Assembly: GCF_026626665.1 (NCBI RefSeq)
Contig: NZ_JAPNKE010000002.1
Coordinates: 11,118,001-11,182,000 of the forward strand
DNA: 64,000 nt
Source of the DNA: Nannocystis pusilla
Lineage (GTDB): Bacteria > Myxococcota_A > Polyangia > Nannocystales > Nannocystaceae
Direction: 5' to 3'
Both the position numbers and the translations under genes were made by a program. The notes beneath the pieces were generated by a model, which saw only the letters and a list, made by a program, of their open reading frames with translations, had not been told where the DNA came from and made no database searches. This document shows, in pieces, positions 46,349 through 57,090 of the stretch. Each line of letters opens with the position of its first letter. Position 1 is the stretch's first letter.

Positions 46349-47127
46349 GCGAGACCTCCGAGGCGAGCGACGGGCGGCGGGAAGAGCTGCTCAGCGGCCC
46401 AGGCCGCGAGCGACGGGTAATGCCAGCCGAAGTCGACGAGGTCGCCCTGACGACGGAAACGAAGGGCCGTGAGGCCGCGCAGGCGGTGCTCGAGGTCGGG
46501 GCCGCGCAGATCGACCGAGGCAAAGTATGGGTTGTCGAGGAGCGTGCCGGCGAACTCCACTTCGCGGAGGAGGTAGAGCATGTACGTCAGCGCTGCGTCG
46601 CTGATCGGCGGCGAGGCGAGCGGCCGGGGGTCGCGGTTGCTGCCCAGGAGACCCGCCGCATAGCTCGCCGAGAGCAGCTTGCTCGCGTAGTGGATCCGCG
46701 TGTTCATGGTCCAGCGGGCGGCGACATGCTCGGCGACCCAGGCGAGCGCCGCCTCGCTGCGAATCTGGGGACGCAGGTGGTCGCGGCGCTCGACCAGGAA
46801 GGTGCCAGTGAAGGCGCGATACAGCGGATCGGCGAGCTGCAGGTGCCAGTGAGAGATCACGCGGCGCTCGGCGGGATCGTGGGTCGTCCAGCGCTGGAGA
46901 ACGCGGAGGGCGTGCGGGAAGGCGTCGAACCGGACGCGAAAGTTGGTGAGCAGGAGACGCACGGTGCCGAGGCTGCGAGAGCCGAACCAATACTCCTCGA
47001 ACGCGCGCTGGGCGGTGGCCGAGACCTGAAGGTCGGCTGTGCGCTGCCAGTAGGCGCGGGCGTCGTCGACCTCGAGCGAGCACCGGAGCAACCGCGTGTG
47101 GGCCTGCTTGGCCTCTCGCGCGCTCAC
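46345..47127 (-). CDS. brxA: BREX protein BrxA (DUF1819)
   Basis: The 260-residue protein is intact. GTG at 47127 is chosen because it overlaps the brxE stop (GTGA) and gives SAREAKQAHTRLLRCSLEVD at the N-terminus, as in BrxA proteins. Further hallmarks are FEEYWFGSRSLGTVRLLLTN, HWHLQLADPLYRAFTGTFLV and YASKLLSASYAAGLLGSNRD. BrxA is a small helical DNA-binding protein (NusB-like fold in solved examples) required in most BREX types. A longer open frame upstream appears to join it to brxE, but only because brxE is shifted; it is not a real fusion. Confidence 0.88.
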   Translation of the reverse strand: MSAREAKQAHTRLLRCSLEVDDARAYWQRTADLQVSATAQRAFEEYWFGSRSLGTVRLLLTNFRVRFDAFPHALRVLQRWTTHDPAERRVISHWHLQLADPLYRAFTGTFLVERRDHLRPQIRSEAALAWVAEHVAARWTMNTRIHYASKLLSASYAAGLLGSNRDPRPLASPPISDAALTYMLYLLREVEFAGTLLDNPYFASVDLRGPDLEHRLRGLTALRFRRQGDLVDFGWHYPSLAAWAAEQLFPPPVARLGGLA

Positions 47128-47709
47128 TTGGGCCTCCGCAGGAAGTACGGCAGCGGGTACGCCTCGCGCTGCTCCGGCAGCGGTAGCAGCGCGGCGAGAA
47201 TGCGACGCCAGGACGTCGAGGCTTTGAGGCGGCGCTCCGGGAATGAGCCGACCGTGCGACGATGCGCGCTCGTAACGGGGCTCGCCGTGGCCGCTCAGCC
47301 ACGAGGAGAAGAGATCGCGGTTCCATGTGTCCCGGAGGACAGATCGAAGTCCCGGAAGCGCCGCGGTCGGCGCCCGTTCGGAGCGCTTGAGCTCTCGCAG
47401 GCGCTCCTCGACGCGCTCGTCGGCCTCAAAGCCGAGGTGGAACAGGGAGATCATGTTGTCGGCCTCGAGAGCCCCAGCGCGCAGCCTGGCGTCGCAGCGC
47501 CGGGCCGCCTCGCGCGCCGTCTGGAGCGAGGCCCAGGCCCACGTCTGCGGGAGGAGGCGCTGGAACAGGTCATGTCCGCCGTTCTCGCTGACCATGTCGG
47601 TCGGCCACCACCCCAGTCGCGCGGGGTCGCCGCCGCCCTCGCCGGCCCACGCGACGGCGAACTGCGCGGTGAGCAGGTCGTCGAGCTCGGAGGCGAGAAA
47701 GACGGTCAC
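47124..47709 (-). CDS. brxE: BREX protein BrxE, one frameshift
   Basis: First gene of the BREX operon; the GTG start at 47709 lacks a clear ribosome site. The N-terminal 140 residues are DDLLTAQFAVAWAGEGGGDP, LGWWPTDMVSENGGHDLFQR and NMISLFHLGFEADERVEERL, matching BrxE, which marks type 6 BREX. Near 47250-47280 the frame changes to reach ASTSWRRILAALLPLPEQRE and the typical ending YPLPYFLRRPK, stopping at 47124. Full length is about 195 residues. BrxE has no assigned biochemical activity. The promoter of the whole minus-strand operon should lie between here and 48.3 kb, although no consensus was found. Confidence 0.8.
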
Positions 47710-47956
47710 GGGAAGGTCGCCGCCGCCGTGCGGGTGCCGGGGGCGAATCCTCTGTGTACCAGCCCCGGGGTGCCGAGTTCAACGACTCGAATCGGCGTGT
47801 AACGGCGTTCCGGCGGGAGGGTGCGCCGTGCACGGCAGGGTCAGGAGGGGGCGCACAACGCGCGGGTTCGCTCGCCTGACCTTTCGGACATTACTCGAGG
47901 AGCCGGGAGCCCAGCGGAAACAGCGAGAGCTCGACCTCGGGGACCAGCGGCGGCGC

Positions 47957-48240
47957 TCAGACCACGGGCCAGGAGACCGGCGAACCGCGGGCGCGGTTGT
48001 GCTTGTCGTCGCGGTAGCGCCAGAACCGGCTTCCAGGTCTCGCCATCGTCGACGCTCCAGCGGATCGTCCCGCCGGCGCCGACCGCCCACCATCGTCGGC
48101 GACAGCGCCTGCGGCGACGCCACCGCGAACAGGTCACCGTGACCTCCGCTCGGCTTCACGCTCCACGCGTCCTCGCCGGTGCGGCAGAGGAGCATGGCGT
48201 ATCGCCCCGCAGCCGTACCGTCACGACGCGGTTCGTCGTA
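47957..48240 (-). pseudogene. Fragment of a YCF48/BNR-repeat protein
   Basis: Between BREX and the helicase operon, a minus-strand remnant reads YDEPRRDGTAAGRYAMLLC and GGHGDLFAVASPQALSPTM. In a second frame it continues WAVGAGGTIRWSVDDGETWK, the GTI-x-x-S-x-D-x-G-x-T-W motif of YCF48/BNR propeller repeats. A third frame ends GSPVSWPVV and a stop. There is no start codon, and an in-frame stop lies just upstream at about 48241. It is probably the end of a decayed surface-propeller gene. The rest of 47710-48306 shows nothing else. Confidence 0.4.
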
Positions 48241-48306
48241 CAGTTACGGAAGGAGCGCTTCGCCGCGCCCTAGCCGCCGGCCGGCCCGGGTGGCCTCGCG
48301 TTGCCG

Positions 48307-50286
48307 CTACGGCTTGAAATGCTCGGCGAGAAGTCGCTCGACCTCGCGGCTGAGGATCGCGGACTCCTCGGTCGTGATGAGCTGGGTCGGGAAGAGCTTG
48401 CGGTACATCGCCTCCTTCTCCTTCCACTCCCGCTCGTACCGCTCCTTCTCCCGCATCCCCAGGTGCTCCCAGAAGTAGGTCCGCCCCTTCCACTCGATGG
48501 TGAAGTCTGGTGAGTAGTCCTGGCCGTCCACCCGAAGCGGCTCCTCGTACTTGAACGGCACCTTCCGCTGGAACAGGAGGTTGGTGATGATGACCTCGGA
48601 CTTCGACCGCACCCACACCCCGGCGGCCGTCTCGTAGATCCGCCCGAGCTTAAACTTGTCCACCCCGAGGTACAGCCCGATCTCTTGGTGGAGGCGGACC
48701 GAGTCCTCGTACCCGTCGAGCAGGGCGACGAATCTGGCCATGAGACCCAGCTTGTAGGCTTCCTTCTCAGCCACGTCCGCCATGATGCGGGCCAGCACAT
48801 CGTCGGGCAGGGCGGCGGCACGGGACTTCAGGATGAGGCACTTGGCCGGTGCCCGCGCCGGCTTGATCTTCCCCTCTGCGAGCAGGCGGTACACGAGGTC
48901 GAGGATCTCCTTCTCCGACCGGCCCGTCTTCTTGGCGATGGTGATGAGCAGCCCGGTACTGGTCGCGTCGAGCAGGGCCTGCAACTCCGGGACCGCCTTC
49001 CCCTTCGCGGGCTGGAACACGTTAATGTGCTGCACACCCTTCCCGAGGACATCCACCAGTTCACCACGAAGCAGGTAGTGGAAGGCGCTCCGCGCGTCGT
49101 CGGCCTCGTCGAAGTAGCTCAGGGTGGACTTGCCCACCCGCTCGTTGGTGAGCGTCTTGAACGCCTTCTTGACCTCCTCCTCGTCCGGGAAGGAGTTCTT
49201 GATGTAGTGCCGCTTGCGGACCTCGATGTTCTTGTCGGAGTAGAACAGGACGCCCCAGGAGGGCTTCCCGTCCCGGCCGGTCCGCCCGATCTGCTGGTAG
49301 TATTGCTCGACCGACTCGGGGAGCAGGTAGTGGACGACGCCGCGGATGTCGGGGATGTCGATTCCCATCCCAAAGGCGCTCGTAGCGAAGACCAGGGTGA
49401 GTTCGCCGGCCTTGAACTTCCGAATCACCTCCGCCTTTTGGTCCGAGGTCATCCCGGCATGGAAAAAGGTGGTCTTGAAGCCCTTGCCGGCTGCCACCGT
49501 CGCTAGATCCTCCGTGGAACGCTTTCCCTCCCGGCGGTCCACATAGACCAGGAGCTTCTCGGTACGGTGCTCCTCCAGCAGCTGCCAGAGCTTCGCGTCC
49601 TTCTCGTTCTCGTCGGCGACCTTCACGACCTTGAGCTTGATCTCGAGCCGGAGCGGGGTGTCGCTGAACACCACCCGATCCGGGTCGATCCCGAAGTCGG
49701 CACAGAGCTGCGCCACGTCCTTCGAGCCCAAAGTGGCGGTGAGGGCGAGCAGGTGCGGGTGCGCGCCGGCCCCAAAGACCGCGTCCAGGAAGGGCGGGAT
49801 CTCGCGGTAGAAGGGGCGGAAGTCATGCCCCCACTGCGAAATGCAGTGAGCCTCGTCGATAACGACTAGCTTCACCCGGTCGCGCGCCGCCCGCAGGACG
49901 TACTCCAGAAACCCGTCGGTAGCGAGCCGCTCCGGGGAGACGAAAATGAAGCTCGGGGTCGCACCACCGTGCAGGGCGAGTAGCTCGTCGAGCTGAACGC
50001 GGCTGTCGATGCCGCTATGGAGCGCCGCCGCGCTACAGCCGAGGGCCTGGAGCTTGCCCACCTGCTCGTCCATGAGCGCCGTCAGCGGCGAGATCACGAG
50101 CGTCGTGCCGCCGAGTGCCTTCCCGGCGATCCAGTAGCAGAGCGACTTGCCCGCCCCGGTGGGAAGGAGTCCCACCGCCTTGCGCCCCTCCAGGGTGGCT
50201 TCGATCACTCGCCGCTGCTCGGGCCGGAGCTCCTTGCCGACGGACGCGAAGTGCTTCCGGAAGGTAACGTCGATGTCAGCCGCCAT
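48307..50286 (-). CDS. RecQ-like superfamily 2 helicase with C-terminal nuclease-like domain
   Basis: The 659-residue protein is intact. Helicase motifs: LRPEQRRVIEATLEGRKAV, P-loop LPTGAGKSLCYW (41-52), VVIDEAHCISQWGHDFRPFY (DEAH 144-147, RecQ-type), LALTATLGSKDV, VFATSAFGMGIDIPDIRGVV and YYQQIGRTGRDG. Instead of RecQ-Ct/HRDC zinc domains it has a helical region and then a C-terminal block: SEVIITNLLFQRKVPFKYEE, DYSPDFTIEWKGR and YFWEHLGM, which looks like a PD-(D/E)xK-type nuclease fold with D..E spacing. The start lies inside the end of the small gene upstream (50276). Such helicase-nuclease fusions are frequent in phage-defence and repair islands; the exact role is inferred. Confidence 0.8.
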   Translation of the reverse strand: MAADIDVTFRKHFASVGKELRPEQRRVIEATLEGRKAVGLLPTGAGKSLCYWIAGKALGGTTLVISPLTALMDEQVGKLQALGCSAAALHSGIDSRVQLDELLALHGGATPSFIFVSPERLATDGFLEYVLRAARDRVKLVVIDEAHCISQWGHDFRPFYREIPPFLDAVFGAGAHPHLLALTATLGSKDVAQLCADFGIDPDRVVFSDTPLRLEIKLKVVKVADENEKDAKLWQLLEEHRTEKLLVYVDRREGKRSTEDLATVAAGKGFKTTFFHAGMTSDQKAEVIRKFKAGELTLVFATSAFGMGIDIPDIRGVVHYLLPESVEQYYQQIGRTGRDGKPSWGVLFYSDKNIEVRKRHYIKNSFPDEEEVKKAFKTLTNERVGKSTLSYFDEADDARSAFHYLLRGELVDVLGKGVQHINVFQPAKGKAVPELQALLDATSTGLLITIAKKTGRSEKEILDLVYRLLAEGKIKPARAPAKCLILKSRAAALPDDVLARIMADVAEKEAYKLGLMARFVALLDGYEDSVRLHQEIGLYLGVDKFKLGRIYETAAGVWVRSKSEVIITNLLFQRKVPFKYEEPLRVDGQDYSPDFTIEWKGRTYFWEHLGMREKERYEREWKEKEAMYRKLFPTQLITTEESAILSREVERLLAEHFKP

Positions 50287-50520
50287 AGAAGTCCTCGGGA
50301 GTGCCCTTGAGCAGTTTGATCTCGGCGGCGTGCCGGTCGGCGACGTGGTCGAGGAAGGTGTCGAGGTAGACGTAGCGGTAAGCGTCCTTCTGCGCGACGC
50401 CTTTGGCCGCGCACGCCGCCTTGAGAATCTTGAAGACCTCCAGCGCATAGTACGCGAAGAGGTCGTAGGGGTAGTGGTAGTTCTGCTGGGTGGAGGATTG
50501 TCCTCATCCATGTCGATCAT
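50276..50520 (-). CDS. Small hypothetical protein between unknown gene and helicase, one frameshift
   Basis: It starts MIDMDEDN at a TGATG junction with the upstream gene's stop. After one base change near 50480-50490 it continues QNYHYPYDLFAYYALEVFKI, KAACAAKGVAQKDAYRYVYL and DTFLDHVADRHAAEIKLL, and stops at 50276 inside the helicase start. The length is about 80 residues, with no signal peptide. It is not a domain I recognise. One-base and 11-base overlaps with both neighbours indicate one transcript and coupled translation, so it probably acts with the helicase. Confidence 0.55.
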
Positions 50521-51161
50521 CAGGATTCAGACCCGTCCTTGAAACCGAAGTCGCTCTTGCCGGAAAGGAAGTAGAGCGCCCATACGGCGCTGCGGCTGCG
50601 GTTGGGAAAGGCGTTGGGGTAGAGCGAGTAGAGGAGGTGCGATTTGATCCCGCCGCCGATCACGCCGTAGACGATGTAGTCCTCCTCCAGCAGGTCGCCG
50701 AGCCCCAGATCCGCCACGTCCGCCATTGCCTCGTGGGTCTCGTCGTCGAAGGACTTTATGTGCTTCCGGCCGAAGGCGGCGATGTTTTTGCTAACTCGCA
50801 ACAGGTCGGCACCGGTGGCGAGTTTGAATGCAATCTTGTACTTCTTCATGTCGCTGGCCGGGGAGTTAAGCGACCGGCGGATGATTGGGCAGCGGGACTT
50901 GATGCCCGACTTGAACGACCCCGGATCGTCCTCGTACTCTTCGAGCGAGTCGGGGTCGAGGAACTTCTCGTAGTCCCGCAGCTCCTTCCGCCACTCGGCC
51001 ACGGCGGTCTGGAATGCCTCGGACGCCTTCTTAGCCGTCAGCGCGAAGGTGGCAAAGTATGTTGGAAAGTGCTTCCGGATCGCAGCGAGCACGGTGTCGA
51101 TGTGCTCGCGTTCGTACCCCCGCTCACCAAGGTTCATGTGGGGCGTGTGCATGGCTCGCAT
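50520..51161 (-). CDS. Unknown protein, first gene of the helicase operon
   Basis: A well-coded 213-residue protein: ERGYEREHIDTVLAAIRKHF, FALTAKKASEAFQTAVAEWR, KLATGADLLRVSKNIAAFGR and YIVYGVIGGGIKSHLLYSLY. It has no membrane span, signal peptide or metal cluster. The pattern of charged helices followed by a Gly-rich IGGGIKSHLLY loop does not match a family I can name. It is joined to the next gene by a one-base overlap and so to the RecQ-like helicase. A three-gene set of this kind next to a BREX operon suggests a defence or DNA-processing complex. An in-frame Met nine residues in is an alternative start. Confidence 0.65.
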   Translation of the reverse strand: MRAMHTPHMNLGERGYEREHIDTVLAAIRKHFPTYFATFALTAKKASEAFQTAVAEWRKELRDYEKFLDPDSLEEYEDDPGSFKSGIKSRCPIIRRSLNSPASDMKKYKIAFKLATGADLLRVSKNIAAFGRKHIKSFDDETHEAMADVADLGLGDLLEEDYIVYGVIGGGIKSHLLYSLYPNAFPNRSRSAVWALYFLSGKSDFGFKDGSES

Positions 51162-51294
51162 CCTCCCGCCAGTCGCCGCGGGCTCCCAGTGTCAACCTTC
51201 ACCCTTTAGAACGACCAGCGCAACACCCGAGGCCAAGTGCCGCGCTGGCGAAGGCGAAGGCAGGCCGCTACCGGCCCGCGTCGTTCAGGACGTA

Positions 51295-51760
51295 ATGGGA
51301 GATAGGTATCCTCGAATGCAGGCCGTCAACCTCGACAACACGGAGCAAAGAGACAGCAACGCCATCCCACAACCCGCCGTGGAGGCCAGCACCCTCGTCC
51401 AGGCACTCGCTACCTGCTGGCGCGCCATCCGGGCGCGGCACCCCAACCTTCCCGACGCGGTGATCCTCATCGGCGCCGGCGACGAGAAGCTGGTCGCCCG
51501 CGCGGTGGACCGTCCCTGCGACGGGGCACCGCAGCTAGGTCTTGATCGCGGGCGAGAGCCTCAGCCGACCCGCTAGCGACACCTTCGGCACCTGCTCCAT
51601 GAGGCCGCACATGGGCTCGCGTGGGCGCGAAAGATTCAGGACACCAGCCGACAGGGGAGTATAAGGCGCTGGCTGCGCATGTCGGCCTCGCGGTCGAGAA
51701 GGATCGCCTGATGCCCTCCCCTCCCCTACTAGCTCGAAGCCCGCCTCCGCCACTGCAGAA
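51295..51760 (+). pseudogene. Broken SprT-like zinc metallopeptidase gene
   Basis: Pieces in three frames line up in the right order: LVQALATCWRAIRARHPNLP and DAVILIGAGDEKLVARA; then VLIAGESLSRPASDTF; then HLLHEAAHGLAWARKIQDTS with the HExxH zinc motif; then YKALAAHVGLAVEKDRLMPS. This is the layout of small SprT-like/ArdC-associated metallopeptidases carried by plasmids and phages. At least three indels separate the pieces, more than in most genes here, so genuine decay is possible. It sits upstream of, and divergent from, the helicase operon. The ending is unclear beyond about 51760. Confidence 0.55.
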
Positions 51761-51936
51761 GGATGTCTCCTGTCTTTCGAGTCAGATTTACTTAACCAAA
51801 ATCTAACTCTTTTTGTGGTCTGGAGTGGCAACCAGAGGCAAGGGGTGGCAAGACCCCTCCTCCCGAAAAACCCCGTGGAGAGCCGAAGCGCGGGCGTTTG
51901 ACGGTTGCCGGGTTTTTGAGGGAGGTGGCCGGCGGG

Positions 51937-53390
51937 TCAGAACTTGTTCCACAAATATTGATTCGTCACTTCATGGTGGAACTGCACCTCGGCGGTCTTG
52001 ATGAGGGACCCGAGGGCGCGGGGGCAGCGTTCGGCGGAGGCTTGTTTGACCTCGGCGAAGCGGGTCTGGACCTGTTCGCCGAGGAGGTCGGCGACGAACT
52101 TGGACGACTTGAACAGGCGGATCGCGTCGTTGATATTGTCGGGGAGGAAGCGGGTGCGGGCGCGCTTGCTGGCGATCTCGGCCGGGTCGGGCAGCGGGCC
52201 TTCGAGGCCGGTGCGGAGCAGGGTGTAGACCGTCATGTAGGGGTTCGCGTCGGGGGCGACGGAGCGGACCTCGATGCGGGCCGAGCGTTCGTTGCCGAGC
52301 GGGATCCGGACCATGCTGCCGCGGTCGGTCGCGGACGCCTTGATCTGGTTGGGCGCCTCGAAGTGCGGGTCGAGGCGGCGGTAGGCGTTGACGCTGCCGT
52401 TGAGGATCAGGCAGATGTCGGAGGCGCTGTTGAGGATCCGCTCGGTGAAGCTCCAGCCGGAGGCGGACAGGCCGCTGTCACCGTTCTTGTCGTGGAACAG
52501 GTTGGTGCCCTTGCGCGCCAGCGAGATGTTGGTGTGCATGCCGTTGCCGTTGATGCCGGTGACCGGCTTGGGCAAAAAGCACGCGGTCATGTCGTAGTTC
52601 TGCGCGACCTGGCGGCACAGCAGCTTGTACAGCTGGACCTGATCGGCGGCGATCAGCGCCTCGGCGTGCGTGAAGTTCATCTCGAACTGGGAAGGCGCGA
52701 CCTCGGGGTGGTCCTTCTCGTTGCCGAAGCCCATGGCCCGCTGCACCTCGGCGGCCGAGTCGATGAATCGCCGCAGGGCGTCGCCGGGCAACGAATGATA
52801 GTAGCCGCCGGTCGAGATGAACTCGAACGCGCCGCGCTCGGGGTAATTGCGCTCGGCGTCGCGGCCGCGGAACAAGAAGCCCTCGATCTCGTGGGCGAAC
52901 TGGGCGACCAGGCCCTCCTTCTCGTACATCGCCGCGGTGTAGTCCTTGAGCCGCGCGCGCATGTCCGCCAGGTACGGCAGGCCGTCCTGCCCGCGGACCT
53001 CGGCGAATACGAGCACCTTGCCCGGCCCGAACACGTCGGACGGCAGCCAGTAGAAGGCCGACCAATCGATGCTGAGGCGCAGGTCCGACTCGTGCTGCTG
53101 CGAGAAGCCGCGCACCGAGCTGCCGTCGAAGGTCAGGTTGTCGGCCGAGCGCAGCAAAAACTTCTTGTCGTAGTCGAGCATGTGCAGCCGACCCTCGAGG
53201 TCGGTGAAGCACACGGTCACGGCCTTGATCCGCTTCTCGTCGGTCAGATACTTCACCCGCTGCTCGCGCACCTGGTCCTGCGGCGCGCGAGCCAGCGCGC
53301 GTTCTTGACCTCGAGGTTCAGCTCCTCGAGGCGGTCATAGGGGATCTCCAGGAAGTCACGGAGGGCAGTGGGCGCTTCAGGGCGAGACAT
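51937..53390 (-). CDS. glnA: Glutamine synthetase (type I-like), one frameshift
   Basis: It makes glutamine from glutamate, ammonia and ATP in the cytoplasm. The start at 53390 gives MSRPEAPTALRDFLEIPYDR; one missing base near 53285 separates this from VREQRVKYLTDEKRIKAVTV. Hallmarks: TFDGSSVRGFSQQHESDL, ERGAFEFISTGGYYHS, the ATP-binding KPVTGINGNGMHTNISLARK, and RRLDPHFEAPNQIKASATDR. It ends near RSVAPDANPYMTVYTLLRTG plus a helical tail. Full length is about 484 residues, typical for GS-I. I could not identify the Tyr adenylylation site. The frameshift in a housekeeping enzyme is strong evidence that errors are present in this sequence. Confidence 0.92.
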
Positions 53391-54117
53391 GAAGGCTAAA
53401 TAGACCCGGAGATAATCTAATTTCAAGCGTGGCTAGCCTAATTTGATCGCAAGATGTGTGCGCCAAGTCGCAGTTTCGCGCGCTTCACGCGGTCGAGGGG
53501 CCCGCGGCCAATGCGCGAGACCACCCGCCGGGCCGCGCGCGGCGCGACGGCCCCGCGGAGGGGCCGCTGGCGCCGGGGGGATCGATCGCAAAGGAGTCGC
53601 TCGGCAGATCTTCCGCGCGAGGCCGATCGATCGGGGCAAGGAGCAACATGTCGAGGTCTCGAGAGCGCCGGGCCGCAAGAGCGTCGCCATTGTGCCACGA
53701 CGCGGAGCTTCCGAGTGGATGCCTGGAACAGGAGGCCGTACCACGATTCGAGCTCTGTCGGTCCGCTCCGCAGATTCCGTGGGTTGCGCGGATCGGTCGC
53801 CGTGAATGGCCGGGCCAGGCTCTTGCACGAAACCGAGGCGGTGGCGTCGTGCACCCAATCTCGGTGCGCTTGCTGGTGTAGCAATGCTCGAGACCAGCGC
53901 GACTCGATGGAGCGAGAGAGCCGCGAGAGGCGACGAGGAGCCGCGATGGAGTGGCGGCGGGCCCCGCGGCGAGCGAGAGGCGGGTCGTGTGCTTCGGCGC
54001 GGATTCGCTGTCGATGAGGCGCGAAAAGGCCCTCGATAAGGGCGAAGTAGGGGATTTTCAGGGTGAAGTTTTGCCCGTCTCGTTGCTCTGCGAGGGCGGC
54101 GGCGTTACCGTCATCGA
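53391..54117. other. Long intergenic region upstream of glnA and a divergent gene
   Basis: About 730 bases without a supported gene. The first 60 bases (53396-53452) are A/T-rich and carry a repeated CTAATTT motif (CTAATTTCAA and CTAATTTGAT about 25 bases apart), which could be the glnA promoter and its operators. The rest has open frames on both strands without motifs or consistent coding signal. Confidence 0.4.
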
Positions 54118-55152
<1,035 letters not shown>

Positions 55153-55216
55153 GATGTCCTTCGGGACATGTTGGCCCACGCTGACCGGCGGCCGTCGTCG
55201 AGCACCTGCGGCGTCT

Positions 55217-56617
55217 TCACTTCCCGGCGTCGGTCGGCGGGCTCGCGGCGCTCAGCGGAGTGGTGCTCCGCGCCCAGTCGAAGCGCCCGGCGGGGGCGCT
55301 CCAGGCGATGAAGCGCGCGACGCCGGCGATCCGCGCCACCGCGACGGGGCCGATCGTTCGGCTGTCCTTCGAGACAGGTCGATTGTCACCCAGCACGAAA
55401 ACGTGGCCGTCGGGGACGCGGGCGGTCAAGGCGCCCGCGCGGGGGTCGGCGATGAATTCGAACCGGGAGGCGTCCAAATCCTGGGCCGACAATCGTACTC
55501 CGCACGACGACGCCGCTTCGGCGTCTGCGGCCGCGGATGAAGGCAGCGCGTGGCCGTCGATGCGGAGCCCCTCCGCGGACAGCTCGAGCGCCTCGCCGGG
55601 CAGCGCGATCACCCGCTTGATCATCGTCTCCCCGCCATCGCCATCGAACAGCACGATGGCGCCCCGCGCAGGTAGCTTGCCCCGCTCCAGTTTGTCCACG
55701 AACACGACGTCGCCGTCGCGCAGCGTCGGGAGCATGCTGTCGCCGTGGACCTCGAAGTTCTCGAAGAATTCGTCGCGCAGCGTGGCAGTCAAGGCGGCGA
55801 TGTCCGCGGCTTCCTGCGGGTGCGGCGAGATCTCGAGCACCGCGGGGGAAGGTTCGCGGCAATCCCGGATGTAACGGAAGCCGAGCGAATCCTGGCGCCG
55901 GAGCGCGCCTTCGCACCACGAACCGGCCCCGTCGACGACGTCCGCGGGTCCTTCGATCCGCAGCAGCATGCCGCGCTCGTCGCTGTCCTCCAGCGTCACG
56001 GTCACCCGGCGGTCCTGCGGCCCCGCGGTCGCTCGCACGTGCAACCATCGCCCCGCCGGATGATCGAAGGCGAATGCTTCGTCGCCGAGCGGCGCCGAGA
56101 AGGTGCGTCGGATCCGCAACGCGTCCCGCCGCTCGTCCGCGACGAGCCAGCCCCGGGCGGCGGCGGCGGCGAGCAGGTCGGGGACCACCGGGCACTCGCG
56201 CAGTTTTTCCAGCGACGGCAGCCCGAGGACGCGCGCTTCCACCACGGAAGCGGGAGTGACGACGAGGCGGAGCGAGCGCAGGTCCGCGGGGCGGAGGCCG
56301 CAGTGCGCCAGGTCGGGGAGGGCCTCGTCGACGAGCGTCTGGAGGTCCTGACGAAAGCCGGGACCGAGACCGCGGTCGAAGTCCACGACGGCGGTGATCG
56401 GAGGCTCGCCGGCGAGCGCCTCCGCGGCCGCTGGCTCGCTGACTGTGCCGTTCGTCCAGCGAGCGCACTGGGAGCGATCCGGCAGCTTTTGGGCGGGAGC
56501 GGGTCGCTGTGGGGCGAATCGCGGCACCGGGTCGGTCCGGGGTGAAGGCTCGCCCCCGCACTGCAGCGCGAGGAGCGAGCCGAGCCCGGCGATCACGGTG
56601 AGGACGCGCCTGAACAT
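55217..56617 (-). CDS. Signal peptidase I-like protein with an added N-terminal region
   Basis: The C-terminal 190 residues are S26 signal peptidase I: EVHGDSMLPTLRDGDVVFVD with the nucleophilic Ser, GETMIKRVIALPGE with the general-base Lys, and HVFVLGDNRPVSKDSRTIGP. These supply the Ser-Lys dyad that cleaves signal peptides outside the membrane. The usual two N-terminal spans are absent; the protein has one short hydrophobic start (RVLTVIAGLGSLLAL then QCGG, Cys20) that could be a lipoprotein signal, although Q at -1 is not canonical. About 270 residues between are unlike other signal peptidases. It may be a specialised peptidase for certain exported proteins rather than the housekeeping LepB. 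Confidence 0.75.
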   Translation of the reverse strand: MFRRVLTVIAGLGSLLALQCGGEPSPRTDPVPRFAPQRPAPAQKLPDRSQCARWTNGTVSEPAAAEALAGEPPITAVVDFDRGLGPGFRQDLQTLVDEALPDLAHCGLRPADLRSLRLVVTPASVVEARVLGLPSLEKLRECPVVPDLLAAAAARGWLVADERRDALRIRRTFSAPLGDEAFAFDHPAGRWLHVRATAGPQDRRVTVTLEDSDERGMLLRIEGPADVVDGAGSWCEGALRRQDSLGFRYIRDCREPSPAVLEISPHPQEAADIAALTATLRDEFFENFEVHGDSMLPTLRDGDVVFVDKLERGKLPARGAIVLFDGDGGETMIKRVIALPGEALELSAEGLRIDGHALPSSAAADAEAASSCGVRLSAQDLDASRFEFIADPRAGALTARVPDGHVFVLGDNRPVSKDSRTIGPVAVARIAGVARFIAWSAPAGRFDWARSTTPLSAASPPTDAGK

Positions 56618-57090
56618 GCGCGCGATTTAGGCCCCGGGGCCGGCGGCTGTCAATCCGCGCTCGCGGGCGGGCCCCACGAGGACGAAGGGACGCTCCCCCC
56701 GCCGCGGAGGAGTCCGGAGAGTCTTGCGCCGGCCCGCCGCGTCCCGGATGACGACGCACCGAGGTCGACGCACTCGCCAGGGACTTCGGCCCGCGTGAGT
56801 CGAAGCGCCGGCGAGGCGACGCGCGTCGGCGGCGGAATCATGCAAGGGGTCGAGCGCGCGCGATGGCTTCGGGGGCGCGCTGCTCGCCTCGCGATCGTCC
56901 CTCATGGCTCTCGCTGCGAGACGCAGCGCGTGCAGGTGTGGCTGCTCGGCGAGCGCAGCGCGCTGGAGACTCCATTCCCGGGCAGGCTACATTGCCCCAC
57001 AGAGCCGAGCTATAACGCCCGCGGCCTCCTTCGGGGACGGCGATCGTCGCGATATTGCGTCCGAAACGGAACGTCGGTAGGTTTCGCCGC
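56618..57090. other. Intergenic region
   Basis: About 470 bases between divergent genes, with no supported ORF. The promoters of the signal-peptidase-like gene and the PAS-STAS gene should both be here. No clear consensus or repeat was recognised. Confidence 0.4.

Noticed and set aside
46345..47709. Apparent BrxE-BrxA fusion protein
   Set aside because: BrxE's conserved end (YPLPYFLRRPK) lies in another frame with a stop overlapping a GTG start for BrxA, so they are two genes.
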